39,218 nt of DNA, taken from the NCBI GenBank assembly GCA_016282375.1, contig JAEEKI010000016.1:1-39218 (forward strand). The letters are read 5' to 3'. Positions 14,867 to 23,213 of the stretch are shown here, piece by piece (position 1 is the stretch's first letter; each line of letters starts with the position of its first letter). Under the pieces are notes generated by a model. It was given only the letters and a program-made list of their open reading frames with translations. It searched no databases and was not told the origin of the DNA. The DNA comes from Caryophanales bacterium (lineage in GTDB: Bacteria; Bacillota_I; Bacilli_A; RF39; UBA660). A program made the translations under genes and the position numbers.

Positions 14867-16284
14867 CACCAAACAATTTTATAAGGATCATCAAATGTTC
14901 CAGTACCAGATAACACTACATTAGATGGTAAATGGAAAGTTGGATAATAGTAATAATTACTAGTTGTTGCTACTGTTGTCGTGGTTCCTGTTGATGATAT
15001 GTATCTAACACGATTGTTATATGCCCCTGAAGGCGAAATTGTATAATAGTTAACACTTTTAAATAAATAATTAGAATTCTTACAGTTTGAAGCATATGTA
15101 TCACTATAAGAAGAGGCATGGTTACAAGAACCAGTTTCATAACTACCATATAAGAAGTCACTACCATATATGAAGCCAATTTTATCATAAGAATACAACG
15201 GCCAACTATCGGAATATTTTACACCAGTTAGTCTTTCTTTTTCATAATAAGTTGCCGGTGTAACACTAGAACTTGAAGGACTTGTTAAATACCATTTTGT
15301 TGTCAGCATTTTATTAGCTACATTCACAACTGCCTCGGTAGTAATGTAGGTGTTATTTAAGACCTCTCGGGCATGACTTACTGACCAATCGCCGATTGTT
15401 CCGAAAGTAGATTGATGAGAATAGGAACTCTTCATAACTTTTAATAATTTTCCTGTATAATATGTATCACCATCTTTGGCTTCATCTTCCATAATCCCAA
15501 TAATACGATACATATAAGCACTAGTACATGAATCTTTAAAACAAATATAATTATTGGGATTTTTTCCCTCATAACGATAACCATTTTCGTTCTTAACTGT
15601 CCAAGGATTACTAGAACTATCCGTATTTGAAGATCCCACCAAAGACAAAACTTTTAAATATGCAGTAGTACCATCAACACATCCCGTTGATTGAACTCTA
15701 ATAGTACCTTTAATATTTTTGTTGGCATTAATTTGTTGTTCAAAATCATAATTGTAATAAACAATTTGGAATTGAATAGTTTGGGTTTTACTTGCTGAAG
15801 CATTGGCTGATATAGTGCCATGAGTTATAGTGTAACTTGACCCAGCAGCTTTATTACGTAAGTCAAAAGCAAAATGCGAATTTTCACCATCGGATCCTCC
15901 AATACTATCTTCTCCCTCAATGACAAGTTCTGGTAAGTTTTCCGTATTATCAGGACTTAAAACAAAAGTGTCACTTCCTATGGCTGGTTGATAGATAATT
16001 TCATATCCACATGTAATATTTCCTGGACTATTATTAGTTAATTGCACAGTAATAGATGTTGGACTACTAATACCTAATACGGTTTCGTTAACTGGATAAT
16101 AAGGATTGGTAGTGAAGTTTAATTCAGCAGGTAAAGAAATTGTATATGAAATTCCTGACAAGTTACCAACTGCAATGTTAGCATTTACTCTTACAACAGA
16201 AAAATACGCATAAGATGCGCCAATAATTAAACTAACCATTAGAATAAGAGTAATAACTAACACTATTATTTTTTCTTTTTTCAT
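14866..16284 (-). CDS. Surface protein with TasA/SipW-like N-terminus and DPYKIVW end
   Basis: A 472-residue protein. The N-terminal hydrophobic segment ends GASYAYFSV, like TasA/camelysin signal regions. A beta-rich module with paired cysteines follows (GYEIIY, QSTGCVDG). The second half starts at YRYEGKNPNNYICF and contains YRIIGIMEDE and WSVSHAREVLNN, and it ends FHLPSNVVLSGTGTFDDPYKI plus VW. It is rich in Ser, Thr and Tyr, as expected of an extracellular protein. No LPXTG-type anchor is present. Function is unknown. It lies eight bases after the permease gene, so it may be co-transcribed with it; AAGGAA provides the ribosome site. Confidence 0.8.
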   Translation of the reverse strand: MKKEKIIVLVITLILMVSLIIGASYAYFSVVRVNANIAVGNLSGISYTISLPAELNFTTNPYYPVNETVLGISSPTSITVQLTNNSPGNITCGYEIIYQPAIGSDTFVLSPDNTENLPELVIEGEDSIGGSDGENSHFAFDLRNKAAGSSYTITHGTISANASASKTQTIQFQIVYYNYDFEQQINANKNIKGTIRVQSTGCVDGTTAYLKVLSLVGSSNTDSSSNPWTVKNENGYRYEGKNPNNYICFKDSCTSAYMYRIIGIMEDEAKDGDTYYTGKLLKVMKSSYSHQSTFGTIGDWSVSHAREVLNNTYITTEAVVNVANKMLTTKWYLTSPSSSSVTPATYYEKERLTGVKYSDSWPLYSYDKIGFIYGSDFLYGSYETGSCNHASSYSDTYASNCKNSNYLFKSVNYYTISPSGAYNNRVRYISSTGTTTTVATTSNYYYYPTFHLPSNVVLSGTGTFDDPYKIVW

Positions 16285-16292
16285 GACACTTT

Positions 16293-17417
16293 TTATTCCT
16301 TATTTTTACTTCTTTTACGATTTATAAATAAAATAACTTCCTTAATAATAGACATACACGGTGTAGCAAGCACCATACCAGGTATGCCAAAGAAATAACC
16401 AAATAATAATAATCCGACGATTATTGCTACCGGTGGAAGTTGCATAGCCTTACTCATAACCATTGGTTGCAGAATATAACTCTCTAGTATTTGAACAATA
16501 ACCGCAATTACTAGAACACCGATACCAATAATTGGTCCTTGCGTAAAACCGACAATAACAGCGGCTGCCCCACCAATATAAGGCCCAATATAAGGTATTA
16601 AATCCGTTAATCCGCAGAATAGACCAAATAAGATGGCCATATTAAGACCAATAACAGCAAATCCGACAGTATCACACACAAATACCATCAAGGCAATTAA
16701 AACAGTACCATTAACTACCTTATGGGCATTAAAACTAATATTCTCAAATAATTTAATATAATCATTTTTCTTAAACTTAATTAATAGTTTTTGAAATCCT
16801 AGACAAAGATTATCATAATCGATAAGCATGTAAATACCTACTACTAAACTTAAAATGATAATACCAAGTGCAGAAAATAATCCTTTAATAAATTCAATAA
16901 TGTGATTAGGAATGGACGTCGTAAAATTAACAACCATTTCTTGACCTGAGTCAATTAACCCACTTTTAATACTGTCTATATCAATACCACTTATTTCAAG
17001 TTTACTAAATGAATGAGTTACAAAATTAGTCGTAGAATTTAAGATAGATGGAATCATCGAAATCAAATCATTAACTTGTTCATATAGTACGGGAATAAAA
17101 ATATAGATAAATAGAATAGCTATTCCTATAATACCTAAAAAGATAAGAACAGCACTCAAGTACTTGTTCATACCCTTATCAAGAAGTTTTTTATGAAGCG
17201 GATAAACCAGCCAAGCCATAATAAAACCAATAAACAGTGGTGATATGACTTTTAATATTCCTCTTAACATGTCAAAAATAGCTAATCGTTGTAAGGCTAT
17301 TAATACACCAAGGATAATACCAACGATGGTTATAATGTAAAAAACTCTTATCAAGTTTTTTGACAAGTGTATAAGTTCATTTAAACTTTCTTTATCAATA
17401 TTATCATTCTTCTTCAT
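16293..17417 (-). CDS. AI-2E/YtvI-family membrane permease
   Basis: A 374-residue polytopic protein with about seven or eight helices. Motifs of the AI-2E transporter family (PF01594) are present: SPLFIGFIMAWLVYPLHKKL near the N-terminus, FGLFCGLTDLIPYIGPYIGG in the middle and QILESYILQPMVMSKAMQLPP at the C-terminal end. Members export small molecules or act as sodium/proton antiporters. In spore formers the YtvI branch is linked to sporulation, but the substrate here cannot be told. A strong promoter lies at 17444-17472. The surface protein gene follows after eight bases. Confidence 0.88.
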   Translation of the reverse strand: MKKNDNIDKESLNELIHLSKNLIRVFYIITIVGIILGVLIALQRLAIFDMLRGILKVISPLFIGFIMAWLVYPLHKKLLDKGMNKYLSAVLIFLGIIGIAILFIYIFIPVLYEQVNDLISMIPSILNSTTNFVTHSFSKLEISGIDIDSIKSGLIDSGQEMVVNFTTSIPNHIIEFIKGLFSALGIIILSLVVGIYMLIDYDNLCLGFQKLLIKFKKNDYIKLFENISFNAHKVVNGTVLIALMVFVCDTVGFAVIGLNMAILFGLFCGLTDLIPYIGPYIGGAAAVIVGFTQGPIIGIGVLVIAVIVQILESYILQPMVMSKAMQLPPVAIIVGLLLFGYFFGIPGMVLATPCMSIIKEVILFINRKRSKNKE

Positions 17418-17443
17418 CTTGATATCCCTACCCTATATATAAT

Positions 17444-17472
17444 ATTATATATATTTTTATGAGATAATTCAA
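17444..17472 (-). promoter_or_regulatory. Promoter of the AI-2E-family permease
   Basis: Minus-strand TTGAAT (complement of 17467-17472), 17-base spacer, TATAAT (complement of 17444-17449). Confidence 0.65.
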
Positions 17473-17481
17473 GTTATATTC

Positions 17482-17958
17482 TTAAATGTTGGCATTTAAA
17501 TAAGTATAAATGTTACGGACATCTAAATAAGATAATTCAAATAATAAATGTAAAATTTTGGATATACTACATTCAGCAATAGCGCTTTTCATTTTTTCTT
17601 TTTGAGAATTACTCGTTTTTAAATAAATATTTAAAAATTTATTCATGATTTGTTTATCTTCAATGTGATTAGTCAAGAAAGTATCCAAAGAAAAATCAGT
17701 GGTTCTAAGTAATACTGGATAACGGTATTTATTATCATTGATTACATGTAATTTACCATCTAAATATTTAAAAGGTACAATATTACTATCACTAATCATT
17801 GTCATTATTTCATCTAAAGAAAATCTTTTGGTATAACTATCTATTTCTTCTATAGTATCATAACGATGAGTTTTATCTTGGGAAATAATGTTAATATCAA
17901 CAGGCATAAAATCCCCTGGTCTAGCTTCCAAAACTAAATGATATCGCATTATTTTCAC
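17482..17958 (-). CDS. Hypothetical protein, 158 residues
   Basis: I do not recognise this family. The protein is soluble, without signal peptide or membrane helix. It starts MKIMRYHLVLEARPGDFMPVDI and has a helical C-terminal half (EKMKSAIAECSISKILHLLFELSYLDVRNIYTYL). GAAGGTG lies upstream, and a promoter TTGACT-18-TATATT is at 17981-18010. It is flanked by the ftsW-type gene and the permease on the same strand, with its own promoter. Confidence 0.7.
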   Translation of the reverse strand: MKIMRYHLVLEARPGDFMPVDINIISQDKTHRYDTIEEIDSYTKRFSLDEIMTMISDSNIVPFKYLDGKLHVINDNKYRYPVLLRTTDFSLDTFLTNHIEDKQIMNKFLNIYLKTSNSQKEKMKSAIAECSISKILHLLFELSYLDVRNIYTYLNANI

Positions 17959-17980
17959 CTTCTTCTTTGCGAGGATGAAT

Positions 17981-18010
17981 AATATATCATATTTAGGGTA
18001 TCAAAGTCAA
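17981..18010 (-). promoter_or_regulatory. Promoter of the 158-residue protein gene
   Basis: Minus-strand TTGACT (complement of 18005-18010), 18-base spacer, TATATT (complement of 17981-17986). Confidence 0.5.
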
Positions 18011-19162
18011 TTATATTTTAGCCATCTCTCTAGTAAACTTATTTTTCTTATTTTCAATCGCAACTCTTTCAACAATAAAGACAAGAATAATAGCATTTAA
18101 AGTATAACTTCCACCATATGAAAGGAATGGAAGCGGTACGCCTGTAAGAGGTATCAAAGCAAGTATACCTAGTAAATTTATAATAATGTGTAAAGCAAAA
18201 TACCAAAAAGCACCATAAGCGATAATACTAGTACGTAAATTATCCGCGCTTTTGGCAATTCGATACATCCTCAAAAGAATTACGCCATAGCCAACAATTA
18301 ACAAAGCTCCAAAAACAGCACCTAATTCTTCGCAAACAATGGGAAAAATAAAATCCGTATGGCTTTCAGGTAAATACATATATTTTTGCGTACTTTTTCC
18401 TAATCCTACCCCAAATAATCCTCCATTAGAAATGGCAATTAAACCATTACAAACTTGATAACCTGAGTCTTCACGATATCTTGAACAAGGATTTTTAAAA
18501 TTAAAACGAGATAACCTTTCATCCGTTAGTAAACTATCACTTTTATAAAAGAGAATTCCCCCTACAATAATGCCTAGTATTACAAAAATCTTAATAATTT
18601 TACCAAAATTACTATGAATAAGAGGAACAGTCATAAAAATAAAACCAGAAATGGCCGTAAAGATGGCTGCACTACCTAAGTCTGGTTGCTTAGCTATTAA
18701 CACGGCCATAATGGCCGCAAAAGTGATAGGAATAAAATACAGAGATATATTCTTATTCCTCTTCTCCGTTAACATATTATAAAAAACAGCCATAAAAACA
18801 ATGATAACTGTTTTAGCAAACTCAGATGGTTGTAAAGTAAATGGCCCTATTTTAAACCAACTTTGAGCATTATTAGTAATTTTTCCATATACTAAGACTA
18901 ATCCTAATAAGGCAATAACGCCAATGACCGCTAAAAAAGAAAGAAAACCATAACGTTTCGTAGGTATTAATAAAATTACAAAACCAATAATATAGGCTAC
19001 TATTAAAGCAGCAAGCTGTCTAACAAAAAAGTGATATGATGAAACATGATAACGTAATACTGTAGATACACTTGATGCTGATAAAATCATCATCAGTCCT
19101 AAAACAGAATAAAAAATAATCAAAACTAATAAGAATTTATCTATTTTACGAATATCTTTCAT
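18011..19162 (-). CDS. SEDS-family glycan polymerase (FtsW/RodA/SpoVE type)
   Basis: A 383-residue protein with about ten membrane helices. SEDS proteins polymerise lipid II into glycan strands with a partner penicillin-binding protein. Diagnostic pieces are NAQSWFKIGPFTLQPSEFAK, AKQPDLGSA, SHTDFIFPIVCEELG and the C-terminal LTGVPLPFLSYGGS. The YQVCNGLIAISNGGLFGVGLG segment is FtsW-like. I cannot separate FtsW, RodA and SpoVE without a tree, and no partner penicillin-binding protein is next to it. AGGAAGG lies upstream of the ATG. Confidence 0.92.
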   Translation of the reverse strand: MKDIRKIDKFLLVLIIFYSVLGLMMILSASSVSTVLRYHVSSYHFFVRQLAALIVAYIIGFVILLIPTKRYGFLSFLAVIGVIALLGLVLVYGKITNNAQSWFKIGPFTLQPSEFAKTVIIVFMAVFYNMLTEKRNKNISLYFIPITFAAIMAVLIAKQPDLGSAAIFTAISGFIFMTVPLIHSNFGKIIKIFVILGIIVGGILFYKSDSLLTDERLSRFNFKNPCSRYREDSGYQVCNGLIAISNGGLFGVGLGKSTQKYMYLPESHTDFIFPIVCEELGAVFGALLIVGYGVILLRMYRIAKSADNLRTSIIAYGAFWYFALHIIINLLGILALIPLTGVPLPFLSYGGSYTLNAIILVFIVERVAIENKKNKFTREMAKI

Positions 19163-19297
19163 ATCTATACCTTCCTATTATTGATTTTATCAAAACCCCT
19201 ATCTGATGTCCATCTTTTATTGGAAATAGTAATAATGTTGTGTCAAAATTATTGTAAAATAATATCTTATAGTAGATACATAAAGGAGGTCGTAAAA

Positions 19298-19486
19298 ATG
19301 TATTATTATGGTAATAATGGCTACTACGGTGGCAATTATACAGCTCCTTGCTATGGAAACACTTACGCAGGATATACAAGTGGTTATGGAATTGGGGCCG
19401 CTATTTGGATTGTGTTATTTATCTTGCTTGTGATAATTATTGGAGCATGGGGATTTAATAATAACAACGGTTTTAATAATAACTAG
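19298..19486 (+). CDS. YjcZ-like small Tyr/Gly-rich membrane protein
   Basis: A 62-residue protein. The N-terminal 38 residues are rich in Tyr, Gly and Asn (YYYGNNGYYGGNY), followed by one membrane helix (AAIWIVLFILLVIIIGAWGF) and an Asn-rich tail. The Gly/Tyr segment plus VLFILLxIIxGA helix resembles the YjcZ family of sporulation-induced small proteins. That is a pattern match only. The start at 19298 is set by AAAGGAGGT eight bases upstream; the longer open frame has no ribosome site. A terminator follows directly. It is divergent from the ftsW-type gene. Confidence 0.75.
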   Translation: MYYYGNNGYYGGNYTAPCYGNTYAGYTSGYGIGAAIWIVLFILLVIIIGAWGFNNNNGFNNN

Positions 19487-19506
19487 GAAGGTATAAACCT
19501 TCTTTT
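19487..19506 (+). terminator. Terminator after YjcZ-like gene
   Basis: GAAGGT (19487-19492) pairs with ACCTTC (19497-19502), loop ATAA, then TTTT. It follows the TAG stop immediately. Confidence 0.7.
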
Positions 19507-19509
19507 CTA

Positions 19510-19538
19510 TTGTTTTTTTATCTTTTTTTTGATAAAAT
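19510..19538 (+). promoter_or_regulatory. Promoter of def
   Basis: TTGTTT at 19510-19515, 17-base spacer, TAAAAT at 19533-19538. It lies just after the preceding terminator. Confidence 0.5.
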
Positions 19539-19560
19539 ACCCGTAGCAAAGGGGATTAAT

Positions 19561-20112
19561 ATGAAGGTACCAAAAATCAAGATTTATGATGAAAAAGACA
19601 AAATATTAAGAACTATTTCTAAAACCGTATCTTTTCCACTTGATGATCAAACCAAAAAGCTGATCAAAGATGCTATTACTTTTCTAAAAGCATCTCAAAA
19701 TGAAGAAATAGCCGAAGAATACAATCTCCGGGCTGGTATGGGACTTGCTTTTATACAAATGGGCATTCCTAAAAGAATCTTTGTTATTGCTAATCAAAAT
19801 GAGGATGAAACCTTCGAGGAACATATTATTATTAACCCAGAAATTATCTCTCAAAGCGAAGAATTAATTTATGTTGGCGAAGGTGAAGGTTGTTTATCTG
19901 TTAACCGCCCTGTCGAAGGAATTGTGCCAAGACATGCTAGAGTTACTGTTAAATATAATGATATTAATGGTAATGAGAAACAAATTAGAGTTCGAGAAGA
20001 TATTGCTATTGCCTTTCAACACGAAATAGATCATTTAAATGGTATCTTATTTATTGACCATATTGATAAAAAGAATCCTTATAAAGATAAAAATAAAATG
20101 CGAGAAATCTAA
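19561..20112 (+). CDS. def: Peptide deformylase
   Basis: It removes the formyl group from the N-terminal methionine of new proteins and is metal-dependent. All three family motifs are present in the 183-residue protein: GMGLAFIQ (residues 58-65, usual GxGLAAxQ), EGCLS with metal ligand Cys111, and QHEIDHLNG with ligands His154 and His158 and catalytic Glu155. The length and long insert fit the Gram-positive type 2 enzymes. The start at 19561 is chosen because AAAGGGG lies seven bases upstream; an ATG at 19510 would include the promoter. A bidirectional terminator follows. Confidence 0.95.
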   Translation: MKVPKIKIYDEKDKILRTISKTVSFPLDDQTKKLIKDAITFLKASQNEEIAEEYNLRAGMGLAFIQMGIPKRIFVIANQNEDETFEEHIIINPEIISQSEELIYVGEGEGCLSVNRPVEGIVPRHARVTVKYNDINGNEKQIRVREDIAIAFQHEIDHLNGILFIDHIDKKNPYKDKNKMREI

Positions 20113-20125
20113 TCTCGCATTTTTT
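20098..20125. terminator. Bidirectional terminator between def and surface protein
   Basis: ATGCGAGA (20098-20105) pairs with TCTCGCAT (20113-20120). Five T follow on the plus strand and TTTTATTTTT on the minus strand. The def stop codon is in the loop. Confidence 0.85.
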
Positions 20126-20159
20126 ATTATTACTATTTATCTCTTTCAAAGATCAATTG

Positions 20160-21281
20160 CTAATTCAATTTCTCACAAGCCGCATGTTCATTGGCATCTA
20201 CTAAACAGTTTTCATAGTCATTGTAATCTCGACAAGCCACATAACCTCGTGTATCTATTCCACAATAAATATCATCTACACTACAGTAAGATTGACTACT
20301 GGTAACACCACAATCATTATTAATATCAATTGTTATTCCTGCATCAACAAAGGCTTGATATATTGCTTGTTTAACGGCTGTTTGTTGATTACTAGTAAAA
20401 TTATTACCTATTGTATGTCCTTCTAATCCATATTGTGTATATGGTTGACTAAAGCATAGTTCATGGTTTTGATATATCATACACGCATAATACTTAACAC
20501 TATTTTGGCCAATATATACTCTATGTCCAGTCGCAGAACCGCTTATTTGTACTGGTCCACCAGTTGTAGGATGCGTATAAGTTTGTACATACGTACCCAA
20601 AGAATTATTCCATACAGAGTATGTAGTTGGGAACCAATAACTGGTTGGGTGGTTACTAGAACTCCCACATTCACTGTTAGTGATTGATATTGTTCCATAT
20701 GGAACTTGACCTCCTGCATCATTCTGATCAACATTTAGATTATAAAAAACAGTATAAAATGACCATTTTTGTTCAACAGTGTGTACTGATGAACTTGTAC
20801 TTATAGATGTTGAATATAAAATAATTGCGTTAGAACCAGCAATAGGTATTTCAAATTGTTGGACTCCATTCAGTACACCAACTAGTGTAAGTTCGTTTAA
20901 GTTGGCTGCTACGGAAGCTGCACTTGGTACATATGCCACTGTCGGCGTATAAACAAGATCATAACTGCATGATAGTCCCGTTGCAAACTGATTTGAGTCA
21001 GTAGTCAATGTAACATTAATATTACTGGGATCACTATTCACATGCGAATTATAATTGTTTGTAGCATTGGTTATCGACAAATCATCATCTGTTATTTCCA
21101 ACTGTACAAAAGCTTTGTCTCTATCATAACTTAGGGTAGCATTACCATATATAGTAACATTTACATTAGTATTCCCCGTAACAGTCGGTCTGCTTCCATA
21201 AGCAAAAGTAACAGCAAAAATAACTGTTAGTATAACCATGACCACAATGCTTAGAATATAATACACTTGCCTTTTATTCAT
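20160..21281 (-). CDS. Surface protein sharing its C-terminal module with the gene at 1-955
   Basis: A 373-residue protein. The N-terminal hydrophobic segment ends FAVTFAYGS, a variant of the TasA-like signal region. A Ser/Thr-rich beta module follows. From about residue 240 the sequence (SGSATGHRVYIGQNS, FSQPYTQYGLEGHTIGN, KQAIYQAFVDAGI) matches the gene at the window start. The last 55 residues carry seven cysteines, likely disulfide-bonded outside the cell. No sortase motif is present. The ribosome site is AGAGGA, and a promoter lies at 21299-21327 inside the terminator of the kinase gene. Function is unknown. Confidence 0.82.
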   Translation of the reverse strand: MNKRQVYYILSIVVMVILTVIFAVTFAYGSRPTVTGNTNVNVTIYGNATLSYDRDKAFVQLEITDDDLSITNATNNYNSHVNSDPSNINVTLTTDSNQFATGLSCSYDLVYTPTVAYVPSAASVAANLNELTLVGVLNGVQQFEIPIAGSNAIILYSTSISTSSSVHTVEQKWSFYTVFYNLNVDQNDAGGQVPYGTISITNSECGSSSNHPTSYWFPTTYSVWNNSLGTYVQTYTHPTTGGPVQISGSATGHRVYIGQNSVKYYACMIYQNHELCFSQPYTQYGLEGHTIGNNFTSNQQTAVKQAIYQAFVDAGITIDINNDCGVTSSQSYCSVDDIYCGIDTRGYVACRDYNDYENCLVDANEHAACEKLN

Positions 21282-21298
21282 TGCTAATCCTCTATATA

Positions 21299-21327
21299 AT
21301 TATAACAAAAAAAGACATAAATAACAA
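21299..21327 (-). promoter_or_regulatory. Promoter of the surface protein, nested in a terminator
   Basis: Minus-strand TTGTTA (complement of 21322-21327), 17-base spacer, TATAAT (complement of 21299-21304). The -35 lies in the loop and distal arm of the hairpin ending the kinase operon. Confidence 0.55.
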
Positions 21328-21343
21328 TTTTATTTATGTCTTT
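21311..21343 (-). terminator. Terminator of the phosphorelay operon
   Basis: A perfect 12-bp stem, AAAGACATAAAT (21311-21322) with ATTTATGTCTTT (21332-21343). TTTT follows on the minus strand. Confidence 0.85.
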
Positions 21344-21346
21344 TCA

Positions 21347-23206
21347 TTACTTATGACAAAATGTATTATTTAATAAGTCTTGAAGTTCTTCACGGTTAAT
21401 TGGTTTAGATATATAACCATCAAATCCCTCACTTAAATACATTTCCTTCATACCTACCATGGCATTAGCCGTCAAGGCTACAACCGGTGGTATTTTAACA
21501 CCTTCAATTTTCTTTAATTCTTTTAATGTTTGAATTCCATCCATCCCAGGCATCATATGATCTAGGAAAATTAAATCAAAACGTGCACCATTCTTAATTT
21601 TTTCAATGGCTTCTTCCCCACTGTTAGCAAGTGTGATTTGAAATTTATAATCGCTTAATATTCTTTGTGCCACCTTTAAGTTAAGACTGTTATCATCAAC
21701 AATCAAGACATCATAAAGTGAACCATCAAAATGAACATTACTTACATTTAGAGAACCTCTAACAGTACTTTGAGCATTTTCAGCAGCACCATAATATATC
21801 TTTTGCGGAATAATAACTGTAAACGTTGTTCCTTTACCATATTCACTAGTAAAACTTATTGTTCCTCCTAATAATTCCGTAAGTGATTTAGTAATAACCA
21901 AACCTAAACCTGTACCTTCAATTTCATTATTATTTTCAGGATTATGAATTCTTGAGAATTTAACAAATATTTTATCAAAATCTTCTTGTTTGATACCAAT
22001 ACCTGTATCAGCTACAACAAATTTGAGTTTAGCATTATCTTCGAATATTTCAGCTGAAACATCAAAGTTAATACTTCCCATATTCGTATATTTAACAGCA
22101 TTAGATAATAAGTTCATTAATATTTGATATATTTTTAATTCGTCACCAATAAAATGAGTAGGAACATCTTTATCAATATTTATATTAAAATGTATTTTGG
22201 AAGTATCAATTTTAGCGGTTAAAACACTGGTGATTTGCATGATTATTTTTCTAAATTCATATGGTTTTTCATTTTTCTCTTCTTTACCACTTTCAATACG
22301 CGAAACATCCAAAATATTATTAATAATAGCTAACAAAGTAGTAGCAGCTTCATAAATATTTTGAACTTCACCTTTTTGAAACTCGGTTAAGCTTTCCATT
22401 AATAACGACTCACTAAAACCAATAATAGCATTCATTGGAGTACGAATATCATGGCTCATATTGGATAAAAAGTCAGTCTTGGCTTTAGAAGCTTCCTCTA
22501 CTTCCTCTTTATCTTTTTCTAGTTCACTAATAATCTTTTGATCTGGATTCTCCATGGTGAAATAAATAAAGAGCATTACAAACGCCATTACCGAACTAAT
22601 TAAATGGATATAATTATTCATCCATTGGAGAACAACAGAAATTAAAGCTAGTAGCAAAAAGACAAAAATAGGTACCCTCTTTTCAAAAGATACATTTTTA
22701 GGGTTATAAATCATATATATAGCTGTAAAGCCCATATAAACGAAACTAACAATAAATGTGTAATAAATAGCTTTACCACTTTGATAACTCATCATTAAGA
22801 CATCATCATAAACATATGTTGACTCTAAAAAACAAGCACCAACACAGAAGGCTACCGTTAATATTAAACCCCATCGACTAACAACTTCATTCTTAATGAT
22901 ATCTCTTAATTTGCTATAATTGTTGGAGTTGATATGACAAACATAAACTGTCAACCATGCGCACCATAAGATTGAGGATATCAAATATCCTTTGCTAGCA
23001 ATAATATTAAGAATATGATATTTTTCATGAACTGGAATCAATAAAATGGATGCAACATCTAGAACAAGGACAATCATCGATAGGATTAATAACACTTGAT
23101 ATAACAATCCTTCAAAGTTATGACTCTTCTTTTTAAAGATGAAAACACATAGAATTAAGAATAAGTATACAAACGATAATAATTGAATTGATATTGAATA
23201 TATCAT
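21347..23206 (-). CDS. Hybrid histidine kinase with seven-helix sensor
   Basis: A 619-residue membrane kinase. Residues 1-215 form about seven helices and act as the sensor. The HisKA box has FLSNMSHDIRTPMN with phospho-His252. The ATPase domain has N369 (LLSNAVKYTN), the DTGIGI box (400-405) and GTGLGL (431-436). A C-terminal receiver (499-615) has the acidic pair in LIVDDN and phospho-Asp549 (FLDHMMPGMDG). It can pass phosphate from His252 to Asp549 and on to a separate HPt protein, encoded two genes upstream. AGGTGG precedes the start, seven bases after the response-regulator gene. Signal unknown. Confidence 0.93.
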   Translation of the reverse strand: MIYSISIQLLSFVYLFLILCVFIFKKKSHNFEGLLYQVLLILSMIVLVLDVASILLIPVHEKYHILNIIASKGYLISSILWCAWLTVYVCHINSNNYSKLRDIIKNEVVSRWGLILTVAFCVGACFLESTYVYDDVLMMSYQSGKAIYYTFIVSFVYMGFTAIYMIYNPKNVSFEKRVPIFVFLLLALISVVLQWMNNYIHLISSVMAFVMLFIYFTMENPDQKIISELEKDKEEVEEASKAKTDFLSNMSHDIRTPMNAIIGFSESLLMESLTEFQKGEVQNIYEAATTLLAIINNILDVSRIESGKEEKNEKPYEFRKIIMQITSVLTAKIDTSKIHFNINIDKDVPTHFIGDELKIYQILMNLLSNAVKYTNMGSINFDVSAEIFEDNAKLKFVVADTGIGIKQEDFDKIFVKFSRIHNPENNNEIEGTGLGLVITKSLTELLGGTISFTSEYGKGTTFTVIIPQKIYYGAAENAQSTVRGSLNVSNVHFDGSLYDVLIVDDNSLNLKVAQRILSDYKFQITLANSGEEAIEKIKNGARFDLIFLDHMMPGMDGIQTLKELKKIEGVKIPPVVALTANAMVGMKEMYLSEGFDGYISKPINREELQDLLNNTFCHK

Positions 23207-23213
23207 TTGCCAC

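Noticed and set aside
14866-16284. Use of TGA as tryptophan, as in mycoplasmas
   Set aside because: Tryptophans in conserved positions are TGG throughout and this gene ends naturally at TGA after a DPYKIVW end, so the standard bacterial code fits.
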